A stretch of 64,000 nucleotides of DNA from Pseudobacteriovorax antillogorgiicola (GTDB lineage: Bacteria > Bdellovibrionota_B > Oligoflexia > Oligoflexales > RGVZ01). The stretch is taken from the NCBI GenBank assembly GCA_945898195.1, contig CAMDHM010000012.1, positions 1 through 64,000 on the forward strand. The letters are read 5' to 3'. Shown in pieces: positions 24,456 to 32,177 of this stretch. The position numbers were made by a program, and so were the translations under genes. Every line of letters starts with the position of its first letter. Within the stretch, counting starts at the first letter, position 1. Under the pieces are notes generated by a model. The model was not told the DNA's origin, did not search any database, and saw only the letters and a list, made by a program, of their open reading frames with translations.

Positions 24456-25379
24456 ATGGGTCTGCGAATTAGAACCAACGTCCAGTCTTTGGTAGCGCAG
24501 CGGCATTTTGGTACTGCGACCAAAGGCGTTGCAGCTCAGACGGAAAAACTTTCGTCGGGTTTTCGGATCAATAAGGGTGCAGATGATGCCGCCGGCTTTG
24601 CCATTGCAGAAGGTCTGAAAGGGGACATTCGTTCCCTTGGTCAGGCGCGGCGCAATGCCAATGATGCAGTCTCCCTTGTGGAGGTGGCTGAAGGCGGACT
24701 CGATGAGATCAATAACATTATGATCCGTCTGCGTGAACTTTCAGTTCAAGCGGCCTCCGATACGGTCGGCACCCGAGAGCGCGGATACCTGAACGAAGAG
24801 TACATGGCGCTCAAGGATGAAATTGATCGGATAGCGATCTCGACCGAGTATAACGGAACGCGATTGCTGACAGGGCAGAAAGAACTTGACCCATCGCTGA
24901 TGGCGGAACACAACTTCTCGCCACTCGAGATTCAGGTTGGGAAGGACTATTACCCTGGTCCTGATTCCTTGTCGAATCCAAACCCGACCAACATCATTCG
25001 CATGAATTTGGGTAATTTTAATGCGTCCACAGAGGGTGAGGATTCACTCGGACTCGGCAGCGCACAAAATTCCGAGGGTTCGCGTGTCGATAACAAGTTG
25101 GCAGCGCAAAATTCATTGGTCGTTATTGATAACGCCATGAACAAGGTGGCTTCTTATCGCGGTACCCTGGGGGCAGTTCAAAATCGCTTTCAGAGCACAG
25201 ATCGTAATCTTGGTATCCAGATTGAAGCCCTGTCAGCAGCCCGCTCGCGAATCAAGGACGCCGATTTTGCATCGGAATCAGCAGAAATGGCGCAGCAGAG
25301 CATTTTGCAGCAGGCGGGCGTCGCCGTCTTGGCGCAGGCCAATCAGCTGCCCAATATTGCACTTAAGTTGCTCCAGTAG
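24456..25379 (+). CDS. fliC: Flagellin
   Basis: Flagellin polymerises into the flagellar filament. The 307-aa protein has both conserved coiled-coil ends: the N-terminal LRIRTNVQSLVAQ with KLSSGFRINKGADDAAGFAI, and the C-terminal ALSAARSRIKDADFASESAE and VLAQANQLPNIALKLL. The middle domain is short, so this is a compact flagellin with little surface-exposed region. AGGGA lies just upstream of ATG and a strong terminator follows. It is transcribed alone, ahead of the flg operon. The leader has possible CsrA sites. Only one flagellin gene is in the window. Confidence 0.97.
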   Translation: MGLRIRTNVQSLVAQRHFGTATKGVAAQTEKLSSGFRINKGADDAAGFAIAEGLKGDIRSLGQARRNANDAVSLVEVAEGGLDEINNIMIRLRELSVQAASDTVGTRERGYLNEEYMALKDEIDRIAISTEYNGTRLLTGQKELDPSLMAEHNFSPLEIQVGKDYYPGPDSLSNPNPTNIIRMNLGNFNASTEGEDSLGLGSAQNSEGSRVDNKLAAQNSLVVIDNAMNKVASYRGTLGAVQNRFQSTDRNLGIQIEALSAARSRIKDADFASESAEMAQQSILQQAGVAVLAQANQLPNIALKLLQ

Positions 25380-25394
25380 TCATCGAAGGAAAAT

Positions 25395-25427
25395 AAAAAA
25401 AATCCGCCGTCTGGCGGATTTTTTTTG
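25395..25427 (+). terminator. Rho-independent terminator after fliC
   Basis: AATCCGCC and GGCGGATT pair around a GTCT loop, 21 bp after the fliC stop, followed by a long T-run. A preceding A-run makes it possibly bidirectional. Confidence 0.95.
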
Positions 25428-25604
25428 TCAAAAAACCGACGCTAACATTTTGACACCAGAACAAAATTGCCTAATTGACCCTTTGACATATCCCGTCAAT
25501 TCCCCGTCACAATGTTTGAGAAAAACATAAATTTAACAGGATTAGAACGTGAGTTCATGAAGTTGTGGCGCCTCAGAATAAGGCGGCCAATCGCGCTTTA
25601 TAGT

Positions 25605-25621
25605 TTGGCTCGGACTTTGCT
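25605..25621 (+). promoter_or_regulatory. Sigma-54-type promoter upstream of flgF
   Basis: TTGGCTCGGACTTTGCT matches the -24/-12 consensus: TGGC, then GC of TTGC, with the obligatory 10 bases between the invariant GG and GC. Only the A of TGGCAC differs. It lies 60 bp before the flgF ATG, after the fliC terminator, where an operon promoter would be expected. Sigma-54 control of hook-basal-body genes is common in proteobacteria. Confidence 0.6.
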
Positions 25622-25680
25622 TTAAGTAAGTGAACGTTGAACCTATTTTCTTCAAGATCGTGTCACAAAGAGGTCGGACC

Positions 25681-26469
25681 ATGCTTCACGGGATTTACAC
25701 GCCACTCTCCGGTGCCCTCGCGCAGGAACGTGTGCTTGAAATCATCGCCAACAATCTGGCGAACGTGAACACGACGGCGTTCAAGGGCGATACGATTTCA
25801 TTCAAGTTGCTGGAGAGTGAGCCAGAGAAGAATTACGCAAGTCCCCTTCCGCCGGCAAATTTCAAGGTCGATATGCGGGAGTATATGCCCTTCAAAGGAA
25901 ATGAGATTGCCTTTGTTGGGATCGCCGATATCGATCGGGATCGCAGTCAGGGTCCGGCCGTCGAGACCAAGGATTCTAGTGACATGATGCTTGAGGGTGA
26001 GGGGCTTTTTGCCATCCAGACCCAAGATGGTGTGCGTTACACCCGCAGCGGAGACTTCAAGATTAGTCCGGACGGCGTTCTGATGACGTCTTCAGGGCAT
26101 CCGGTCATGGGCGAGCGTGGAAATATTTTCGTAAGGTCGAATTCTTTTGAGGTTAATCCTCGAGGTGAAATCTACCAAGACGGTGAGTTGGTTGATCGGA
26201 TCAAAGTATTTGAATTTTCTGATCAAAAGCAGCTTGAACGGACTGGCGACAACAATTTTTTCTTTGCAGGTCCTGATTCGGAACGGACCGTTGCAGAAAA
26301 CACTAGTGTTCGTCAGGGCTACATTGAGGGCTCGAATGTGAATGCCATCAAGAACTTAACCGCAATGATCATCGCTCACCGGTCATTTGAAGCGTATCAG
26401 AAAGCGATTTCGAATTACGACAAGATGCTCGAAAAAGGTTCGAATTCAATTGGTGAAGTTAGGGCGTAA
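25681..26469 (+). CDS. flgF: Flagellar basal-body rod protein FlgF
   Basis: FlgF is one of the proximal rod proteins of the flagellar basal body. The 262-aa protein has the axial N-terminal signature LEIIANNLANVNTTAFKGD, the flagellar hook-basal-body core (LEGEGLFAIQTQDGVRYTRS, then GDFKISPDGVLMTSSGHPVM) and the C-terminal YIEGSNVNAIKNLTAMIIAH repeat region. The ATG at 25681 has AGAGG upstream; an upstream in-frame ATG would add a hydrophilic stretch not seen in the family. It is the first gene after the sigma-54-type promoter and precedes flgG. Confidence 0.93.
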   Translation: MLHGIYTPLSGALAQERVLEIIANNLANVNTTAFKGDTISFKLLESEPEKNYASPLPPANFKVDMREYMPFKGNEIAFVGIADIDRDRSQGPAVETKDSSDMMLEGEGLFAIQTQDGVRYTRSGDFKISPDGVLMTSSGHPVMGERGNIFVRSNSFEVNPRGEIYQDGELVDRIKVFEFSDQKQLERTGDNNFFFAGPDSERTVAENTSVRQGYIEGSNVNAIKNLTAMIIAHRSFEAYQKAISNYDKMLEKGSNSIGEVRA

Positions 26470-26535
26470 TTTTTTTGGATGGCTGATGTCTTGAATCTGT
26501 GACGCCCCGTGATGGGGATGATGGAGGTATCGACT

Positions 26536-27315
26536 ATGATGCGCTCATTGTTGACTGCTGCTACAGGAATGGAATCGCAGCAAACGAACATTGACACGAT
26601 CGCCAACAACTTGGCCAACGTGAATACCAACTCGTTCAAGCGGTCCCGTGCAAATTTTCACGATCTACTTTATCAGACGGTGCGTGCCGCAGGGCAAAGC
26701 GCAACCACGGGAACTGTTGTTCCAAGCGGCATTCAGATAGGCGCCGGATCAAGGCTCGCCTCGGTCGATAAATTATTCACGGAAGGTGGAATCAAGGTCA
26801 CGGAGCGCAACCTTGATTTTATGATTGAAGGCCAAGGCTTCTTTCGAATTCAGAAGGATGATGGCACGATCGGTTACACGCGCGACGGGCATCTAGACAA
26901 GGACAATACCGGTCGCCTCGTGACCTCAGATGGCTTCCCTTTGGTGCCGGAGATCACGATTCCCCAGAATGCAACGGACCTTCATGTCGGCATGGATGGA
27001 ATTGTTACGGTGAAAGTTGATGGTGAAACCCAAGAGCTTGGGCAGGTGCAGGTCGCCACATTCATCAATCCAGCTGGACTACAGGCAGCTGGCCGCAACC
27101 TCTACAGTCCAACCCGTGCCAGTGGCGAGCCGGTTGTAGGCAATCCGAATCAAGGAGGGGTTGGCCGTATTGCTCAGTATCAGTTGGAAAACTCGAATGT
27201 GAACATCGTTGAAGAAATGGTGAATATGATCACCGGGCAGCGTGCCTATGAGATCAATTCTAAAGTGATTTCGACCAGTGATCAGATGTTACAAACGACC
27301 AACAACGTTCGGTGA
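26536..27315 (+). CDS. flgG: Flagellar distal rod protein FlgG
   Basis: FlgG forms the distal rod through the periplasm and outer-membrane rings. The 259-aa length is standard, with MRSLLTAATGMESQQTNIDT, IANNLANVNTNSFKRSRANF, the QGFFRIQKDDGTIGYTRDGH core and a C-terminal LENSNVNIVEEMVNMITGQR ending in TTNNVR. GGAGG precedes two adjacent ATG codons (26536, 26539); the first is used here. Order after flgF and before flgA is normal. Confidence 0.97.
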   Translation: MMRSLLTAATGMESQQTNIDTIANNLANVNTNSFKRSRANFHDLLYQTVRAAGQSATTGTVVPSGIQIGAGSRLASVDKLFTEGGIKVTERNLDFMIEGQGFFRIQKDDGTIGYTRDGHLDKDNTGRLVTSDGFPLVPEITIPQNATDLHVGMDGIVTVKVDGETQELGQVQVATFINPAGLQAAGRNLYSPTRASGEPVVGNPNQGGVGRIAQYQLENSNVNIVEEMVNMITGQRAYEINSKVISTSDQMLQTTNNVR

Positions 27316-27349
27316 TAATGCCGGACTTTGATTCAGCAGGGCATCGCTA

Positions 27350-28519
27350 ATGAGATGCGTAGGAATAATTAAAAAAATTTTGCAGGCGGTGGCTTCGGTC
27401 GCCGTCGGCTTTCTGCTGTTTGATTTCTGGAGTGCCAGGGCCGGCATTGTTAAGCCAGCCGATTTAAAGCCGGCCACCGCCCGCGGGGAGATCATAAAGG
27501 GACTCGGAACACCGGATGACGTGAATTACATTGCGGATGAAAAATCTGTTGGAATTGAATTTCGTCCCCGTGTTGAAATTGAATCCTCAAGGATCATGCT
27601 TGATCAGATTGCATTCTGCGTCCCAGCCAGGACCAAAAATCACGACTGCGCTGAAATTCTTGCGGTGGATGCCGGTGAATCGCCCCTTCCTGGTAAGACG
27701 GCTCGACTCACGCGCGCGTCCATTGTTGAGATCCTAAGCAAAGAATTTCCCGAATCTCGAATCGAAGTTCTTGGTCCGGACAGCTCCTATGTGACATCGC
27801 GCGGAATACCCCTGGCAGACGAGGCCTTGGCTGTCCCGTTTCGAGCACAAATCGACGAAGTCTTTTCTGGCGATGCGGACTTTCGAGTCCAAGTGAATGG
27901 ACTTCGAATAGAATCACGGCCCTTCGTTCGGCCCGGGGCCATTACTTGTCGTTTTGCCCAATTAGACTTGCTGAAGCGTCGAATAGCGGATCCTTCTGGA
28001 ACGTCGGTTGAATCAGACCTTGAAAGCCTGGTTACGCGAATTCACAACGGCGCACAGTTTAATGCGCATTGCCTTCAAGGCGAGCAGGGGGATGGTGAGC
28101 TACCGTTCTATGTTCAGTTTGCACCGAGGATTCTAGTGGAAAGGCAAATGCCAGTCGCTCAGCATGATCTCCCTGCTAAGGCCGTGTTTCGCGCAGAGGA
28201 TTCAGCGATGGCATGGGTTCCCTGGACTCGTGGTGCCGGTCGTGCTTTGCGCGATCCTACTTCTTTGGCAGGGATGTCGTTGGTTCGCCAGGTTCAGGCT
28301 GGTCAAATGCTGATGCTTCGTGATTTTGAGCGGCCACTGGCAGTAAGGCGTGGTGATAGTGTCCAATTGCTTCAGAAGACTGGTGAATTGACGATTTCCA
28401 CGAATGCGGTGGTCGTCACCCAAGGCGCGGTTGGCGAGCGGATTGAGGTCCAGTCAACGGCAACCAAAAAGCGTCTTAGGGCTGTGGTCCGCTCCAACAG
28501 CACTGTGGAGGCGATGTGA
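27350..28519 (+). CDS. flgA: Flagellar P-ring chaperone FlgA, long form
   Basis: FlgA helps FlgI assemble the P-ring in the periplasm. The C-terminal 110 residues fit FlgA, with the SAF-like part GMSLVRQVQAGQMLMLRDFE, RRGDSVQLLQKTGELTIS and a final GERIEVQSTATKKRLRAVV. An N-terminal signal sequence (about residues 1-32) is present. At 389 aa it is well over the common 220-240, with roughly 150 extra N-terminal residues. Start ATG is 34 bp after flgG and the stop overlaps flgH by 4 bases. Confidence 0.88.
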   Translation: MRCVGIIKKILQAVASVAVGFLLFDFWSARAGIVKPADLKPATARGEIIKGLGTPDDVNYIADEKSVGIEFRPRVEIESSRIMLDQIAFCVPARTKNHDCAEILAVDAGESPLPGKTARLTRASIVEILSKEFPESRIEVLGPDSSYVTSRGIPLADEALAVPFRAQIDEVFSGDADFRVQVNGLRIESRPFVRPGAITCRFAQLDLLKRRIADPSGTSVESDLESLVTRIHNGAQFNAHCLQGEQGDGELPFYVQFAPRILVERQMPVAQHDLPAKAVFRAEDSAMAWVPWTRGAGRALRDPTSLAGMSLVRQVQAGQMLMLRDFERPLAVRRGDSVQLLQKTGELTISTNAVVVTQGAVGERIEVQSTATKKRLRAVVRSNSTVEAM

Positions 28520-29565
28520 AGGTGTTCAGAATTTATCGCTGGGAAGTTTCGTTTTTGCTGATTTGCCTAAGCAATTCAGGCTGCCAAACCTCACATGTAA
28601 TCTCGGAACGTCCGGTAGACCCGGTCCTTGCGAGCACCTCGGCGGATGTTCCGGTTGTTCATGGTCCAGCCGTTCAGGTTCCGCAACGCCAGGATGTCTT
28701 TATTCGTGAACATCGTACGATCATTTCCGAAGTCCCGCGCGATCCTGATTCGACGGGGTCGTTGTTTCCACTCGACGATCCCCGTAATAACCTAATTGTC
28801 CACAATCCGTTGCGCGCAGGAATGTTGCTTGAAATCAAGGTTCTGACCTCTCGCTCCGCCGCGGCTTCTGATCAGGGTAAAGCCCAGAAGGCATCGAGCA
28901 AATCTGGAGATAGCACTGTGGGTGCAGAAGGACTTACTGCCGCATTGCCAAAGCTGGAAGCGATTGTTCCCGGCGCTGGACCGCTAAAATCGTTTAAAAT
29001 GCGTTTAGACTCCATCCTACCGAATGGCGATGGAGTCGTATCTGTGACCCGTGGATCGAGTCGCACGGGCGACTTTCATGAGGTGTATGCAAAGGCAAGG
29101 ATTCCAGCAGAACACATGATTCCTGGGGCAGTTTTGACCACGGCAGATTTATTCAATGTCGCTTGGATGGATTTTGATGGAACCCAAACCACGGAACGAA
29201 ATTCGACTGGTTGGGAGGATGAGTACTCGTTACGCCTAAGTGGCTTTGAAGAATTGCGCTCGAAAGAAGCACTCGCCGTCGAAGATGGGCGCCGTCAGAA
29301 TCAAATCGAAAAGGAAAAGATTTCCGAGGAGTCTCGTAAGATGGCCGAGGAACGGGTTCGATCTGCAAAGCAGCGTGACGAACTGCAACAGAAACTGCGT
29401 GATGCAGAATCCAAGATTTCTGAAATTCAAAAGGGCGGCGGAGCCAATGGCTTGGCGAAGGGTCCTACGCCTGCTTCTTTGCCGTCGCCATCAGCCTTGC
29501 CAGCGGTTGCGCCCGCGCCAGCAGCTCAGGGATCAAAGGGGGGTAGTGGTGCACAAAAAAAATAG
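28516..29565 (+). CDS. flgH: Flagellar L-ring protein FlgH, divergent with coiled-coil tail
   Basis: FlgH forms the outer-membrane L-ring. The call rests on position between flgA and flgI, a signal peptide with a lipobox (NSGC, Cys about 23), and a FlgH-like segment PDSTGSLFPLDDPRNNLIVH with the NPLRAGMLLEIKV that follows. It is otherwise very divergent and long: 349 aa against about 220-250, because a charged helical region (about 245-310, KISEESRKMAEERVRSAKQR) and a Pro/Ala/Ser-rich tail are added. GTG at 28516 overlaps the flgA stop. Another role is not excluded. Confidence 0.75.
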   Translation: MKVFRIYRWEVSFLLICLSNSGCQTSHVISERPVDPVLASTSADVPVVHGPAVQVPQRQDVFIREHRTIISEVPRDPDSTGSLFPLDDPRNNLIVHNPLRAGMLLEIKVLTSRSAAASDQGKAQKASSKSGDSTVGAEGLTAALPKLEAIVPGAGPLKSFKMRLDSILPNGDGVVSVTRGSSRTGDFHEVYAKARIPAEHMIPGAVLTTADLFNVAWMDFDGTQTTERNSTGWEDEYSLRLSGFEELRSKEALAVEDGRRQNQIEKEKISEESRKMAEERVRSAKQRDELQQKLRDAESKISEIQKGGGANGLAKGPTPASLPSPSALPAVAPAPAAQGSKGGSGAQKK

Positions 29566-30604
29566 AATATTTTTTGGAATTATTTTTGAGGCTCTGGCCT
29601 TTGTCTTCGCTTTTGGTTTCATCTTTGCCGAGCCTGAGGCTCTTGCTCAGGAGGTAAGGCTCAAAGATTTGACCCAAATTCGCGGAGTCCGGAACAACCA
29701 GATTTACGGGCTTGGCTTGGTTATAGGCCTTAGTGGTAGTGGGGACTCGAAGAAATCCCTGGCAACAAATCGCGCCGCTGCAAATATGCTGTCCCGCCTT
29801 GGTATGCAGATGAAGGAGGATGAAATTGTGCCGGGCACCATGGCGGTTGTGATGGTGACGGCGGACCTTCCGCCTTTTTCAAGAAATGGAAGCAAGATCA
29901 ATGTAAAGGTCTCAACAGTGGGCGATGCAAAGTCTCTTGCTGGAGGCAATCTGATGGTGGCCCCCCTGCGCGCTGCTGATAGTCAGATTTATGCCGTCGC
30001 TCAAGGTGGAATTGTGATTGGTAAGGCAGCTGGATCTGGGGTGCAGGTGCAGACAGTCGCTGTGATTCCGGATGGTGGCGTAGTTGAACGAGAGACGATG
30101 ACGGATTTTGCACGAGGCAGCACTTTAACTCTCGCGCTCAAAGAATCTGATTTTACGACCAGCCAGCGAATTTGCGAGATGATTAATTCCCACTTTCGCG
30201 GCTTTTATGCTGAATCGACTGATCCGTCCGCAATCAAGCTTAAGATCCCTCCAGCATATGAGGGAAAGGTCGTTGAATTTATTTCGGAACTTGAAGCCCT
30301 CAAAGTCGTGGCCGACCGGTCTGCTGTTGTGGTTCTAAACGAACGCACAGGGACTGTCGTCATGGGAGGGGATGTTCTGGTCAGTCCTGTGGCAATTTCA
30401 CATGGCGATCTGGCCATTCAAGTGGGTGGCGGAAATTCGAAGGATCCTGGGTCAAAGCAAAGCATTGTTGATATGCCGGGCACAACCGTTGCCGCACTTG
30501 TGAAATCCTTAAATGCCATGGGCGTTAAGCCTGAAGACTTGGTGAGCATTCTGCAGTCTCTGAAAGTTGCAGGGGCACTTAAAGCAGATCTGAGGGTGAT
30601 GTAA
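29549..30604 (+). CDS. flgI: Flagellar P-ring protein FlgI
   Basis: FlgI forms the periplasmic P-ring. The mature protein begins EVRLKDLTQIRGVRNNQIYG after a signal peptide ending EALAQ, and continues GLGLVIGLSGSGDSKKSLAT, AVVMVTADLPPFSRNGSKIN, PDGGVVERE and the C-terminal PGTTVAALVKSLNAMGVKPE that are diagnostic. The start is a GTG at 29549 within the end of flgH, preceded by AAAGGGGGG; the earlier open frame overlaps flgH and does not fit the family. Length 351 aa is usual. Confidence 0.96.
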   Translation: MHKKNRIFFGIIFEALAFVFAFGFIFAEPEALAQEVRLKDLTQIRGVRNNQIYGLGLVIGLSGSGDSKKSLATNRAAANMLSRLGMQMKEDEIVPGTMAVVMVTADLPPFSRNGSKINVKVSTVGDAKSLAGGNLMVAPLRAADSQIYAVAQGGIVIGKAAGSGVQVQTVAVIPDGGVVERETMTDFARGSTLTLALKESDFTTSQRICEMINSHFRGFYAESTDPSAIKLKIPPAYEGKVVEFISELEALKVVADRSAVVVLNERTGTVVMGGDVLVSPVAISHGDLAIQVGGGNSKDPGSKQSIVDMPGTTVAALVKSLNAMGVKPEDLVSILQSLKVAGALKADLRVM

Positions 30605-30981
30605 TGGAAAAAATAAATTCAGCAGTTTCAACACCTATCGCGCAGGCAAATGCGCCAACTTCGAAGGAATTGGCAAAGATTCGTCAGTCGGCGCAGGAAT
30701 TTGAGGCGATTTTTCTTGAGTCGATGCTCAAGTCGATGCGTGACAGTGTGGAAAAAGGTGGATTGATTGACGGTGGAAATGCAGAAAAGATGTATGAATC
30801 GATGCTCGATTCAGAATACGCAAAGCAAATGTCCTCTCAGAGCATGACTGGAATTGCGGAAAACATTGAGAAGCAGCTTCTGGCGTCGGCTGGATATAAG
30901 GCGGATCCCGCTGAACTACGTGCTGCAAAATTACAGGGACTTGCTGGGTATCAAGCTGTATCGCAAGGGAAAATTCCCTGA
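30604..30981 (+). CDS. flgJ: Flagellar rod-binding protein FlgJ (N-terminal domain only)
   Basis: The 125-aa product matches the FlgJ N-terminal rod-capping domain: AQEFEAIFLESMLKSMRDSV followed by GGNAEKMYESMLDSEYAKQM. It lacks the muramidase domain found in E. coli FlgJ, so wall opening must be done by another enzyme, as in many non-gamma bacteria. Its ATG overlaps the flgI stop (TAATG). It lies directly ahead of flgM. Confidence 0.92.
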   Translation: MEKINSAVSTPIAQANAPTSKELAKIRQSAQEFEAIFLESMLKSMRDSVEKGGLIDGGNAEKMYESMLDSEYAKQMSSQSMTGIAENIEKQLLASAGYKADPAELRAAKLQGLAGYQAVSQGKIP

Positions 30982-31083
30982 ATTTTCCCCAAGCTAAAGT
31001 TGGTGGGCCTGTAGCACTTTCGGTGGCGGATTGTTTCACCGGAAGAAACAGAGGACAATGGGACTGAAAGAGAGGTGGTCAAC

Positions 31084-31452
31084 ATGGAAACGCGTAAAGT
31101 TGCTGCTAGCCAAATACCAGCAGACGTGGCGGGAGCGAGGACAGCTGGCCAGACCGTAAGAACCGGTGGTTCGGCTTCATCTGGCGCAGCCACCCAATCG
31201 GGAAACTCCAGTGCTAATCCTGGAATTAATGTCGCCTTGTCGCCCAAGGCGCGTGAGCTTGCTGATGCGCGCAAGCGGGCATTTGATATTGCCAAGGCCA
31301 CCCCTGATATCAGGGAAGATCGTGTCGCTGAAATCAAACGCCAGATTCAAGCCGGCACTTATCAGGCTGACCCGGCGAAAATTGCGGACGGTATCGGCCG
31401 CGAAGCCATTCTCGAATATATGGCAGAATCTGTCGGGAAGAGCAGGGTCTGA
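31084..31452 (+). CDS. flgM: Anti-sigma factor FlgM
   Basis: FlgM binds the flagellar sigma factor FliA until it is exported through the finished hook. The 122-aa protein has a disordered Ser/Gly-rich N-terminus and a C-terminal part with the FlgM pattern: VALSPKARELADARKRAF, IREDRVAEIKRQIQAGTYQA, DPAKIADGIGREAILEYM. AGAGAGG precedes ATG 31084; a GTG at 31075 is also in frame. Presence implies a FliA (sigma-28) in the genome, though no sigma-28 promoter could be read with confidence here. Confidence 0.92.
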   Translation: METRKVAASQIPADVAGARTAGQTVRTGGSASSGAATQSGNSSANPGINVALSPKARELADARKRAFDIAKATPDIREDRVAEIKRQIQAGTYQADPAKIADGIGREAILEYMAESVGKSRV

Positions 31453-31508
31453 TCTTTGGGAGTTTGCGCCGTACTTTCTAATGCATTAGCTCGGGAGGTT
31501 GTTTCGTT

Positions 31509-32153
31509 ATGAACCAGTTCGCGAATCAATCCGCAAAAACTTCAAGAGCCTTGGAAAATTTGGTGGATTTCATCACCGGATTTCGCCGAGATTTGGAACT
31601 GCTGGCAAAGCTATATGGGCAGATGCCAGCTCTGATAGCAGCTGAACACGAAGCTGTCATTTCCGGGAATTTTACTCTGGTCCGGGAGTCGTCGGGCGCA
31701 AAAATGCTGGTGTGTGATGAGATCACCTCGACACATGGTGCTTTGATTGATTTGTCGAGGCGGTTGCCCCGTATTTCGGAGGCCCTCACAGGGGAGGTCT
31801 GTCCGGTTCCAGCAACTCTATCGGAGTGCCTGCGACGGCTTGTGGACCTTTCGGATGCTGCCTCCTCAGATCAAAATCATAGCTCAAGTCAGTCGCTCAC
31901 CTCCATGACGCGAGATGTTTTGCAAAGGTTGCTGTCGGCAAGCGCCTCGAGTTTGGAGGCGTTTCTTGATGTTGCCGAGGCGGTGAAGCCGCGCATGGAA
32001 GCCAATAGAGTTTTGCTTCAAAAGTTGGCTCAGAGTTATCAGGACAGTTACCGGTTTTGGATTGAAATGGCTGCGGAGACACAGGCACCATATGATGCTC
32101 GTGGCCTTCAGCGATCGTCGTCTGTTGCGTCCGGAATTCGCATCAAGGCTTAA
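31509..32153 (+). CDS. flgN: FlgN-type flagellar export chaperone
   Basis: FlgN keeps FlgK and FlgL export-competent in the cytoplasm. The 214-aa protein is almost all helical, begins with a long helical pair (ALENLVDFITGFRRDLELLA and QMPALIAAEHEAVISG) like the FlgN family, and lies directly between flgM and flgK. Sequence similarity is weak, as is normal for this family, so the assignment leans on position and helical pattern. Ribosome site GGAGG precedes ATG. Confidence 0.7.
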   Translation: MNQFANQSAKTSRALENLVDFITGFRRDLELLAKLYGQMPALIAAEHEAVISGNFTLVRESSGAKMLVCDEITSTHGALIDLSRRLPRISEALTGEVCPVPATLSECLRRLVDLSDAASSDQNHSSSQSLTSMTRDVLQRLLSASASSLEAFLDVAEAVKPRMEANRVLLQKLAQSYQDSYRFWIEMAAETQAPYDARGLQRSSSVASGIRIKA

Positions 32154-32177
32154 TAACCTGTCGCTGTTGAGGGCCCT

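Noticed and set aside
31003-31030. TAAAGTT near flgM as a sigma-28 promoter
   Set aside because: The -10-like GCCTGTAG is only 4 bases away instead of about 11.
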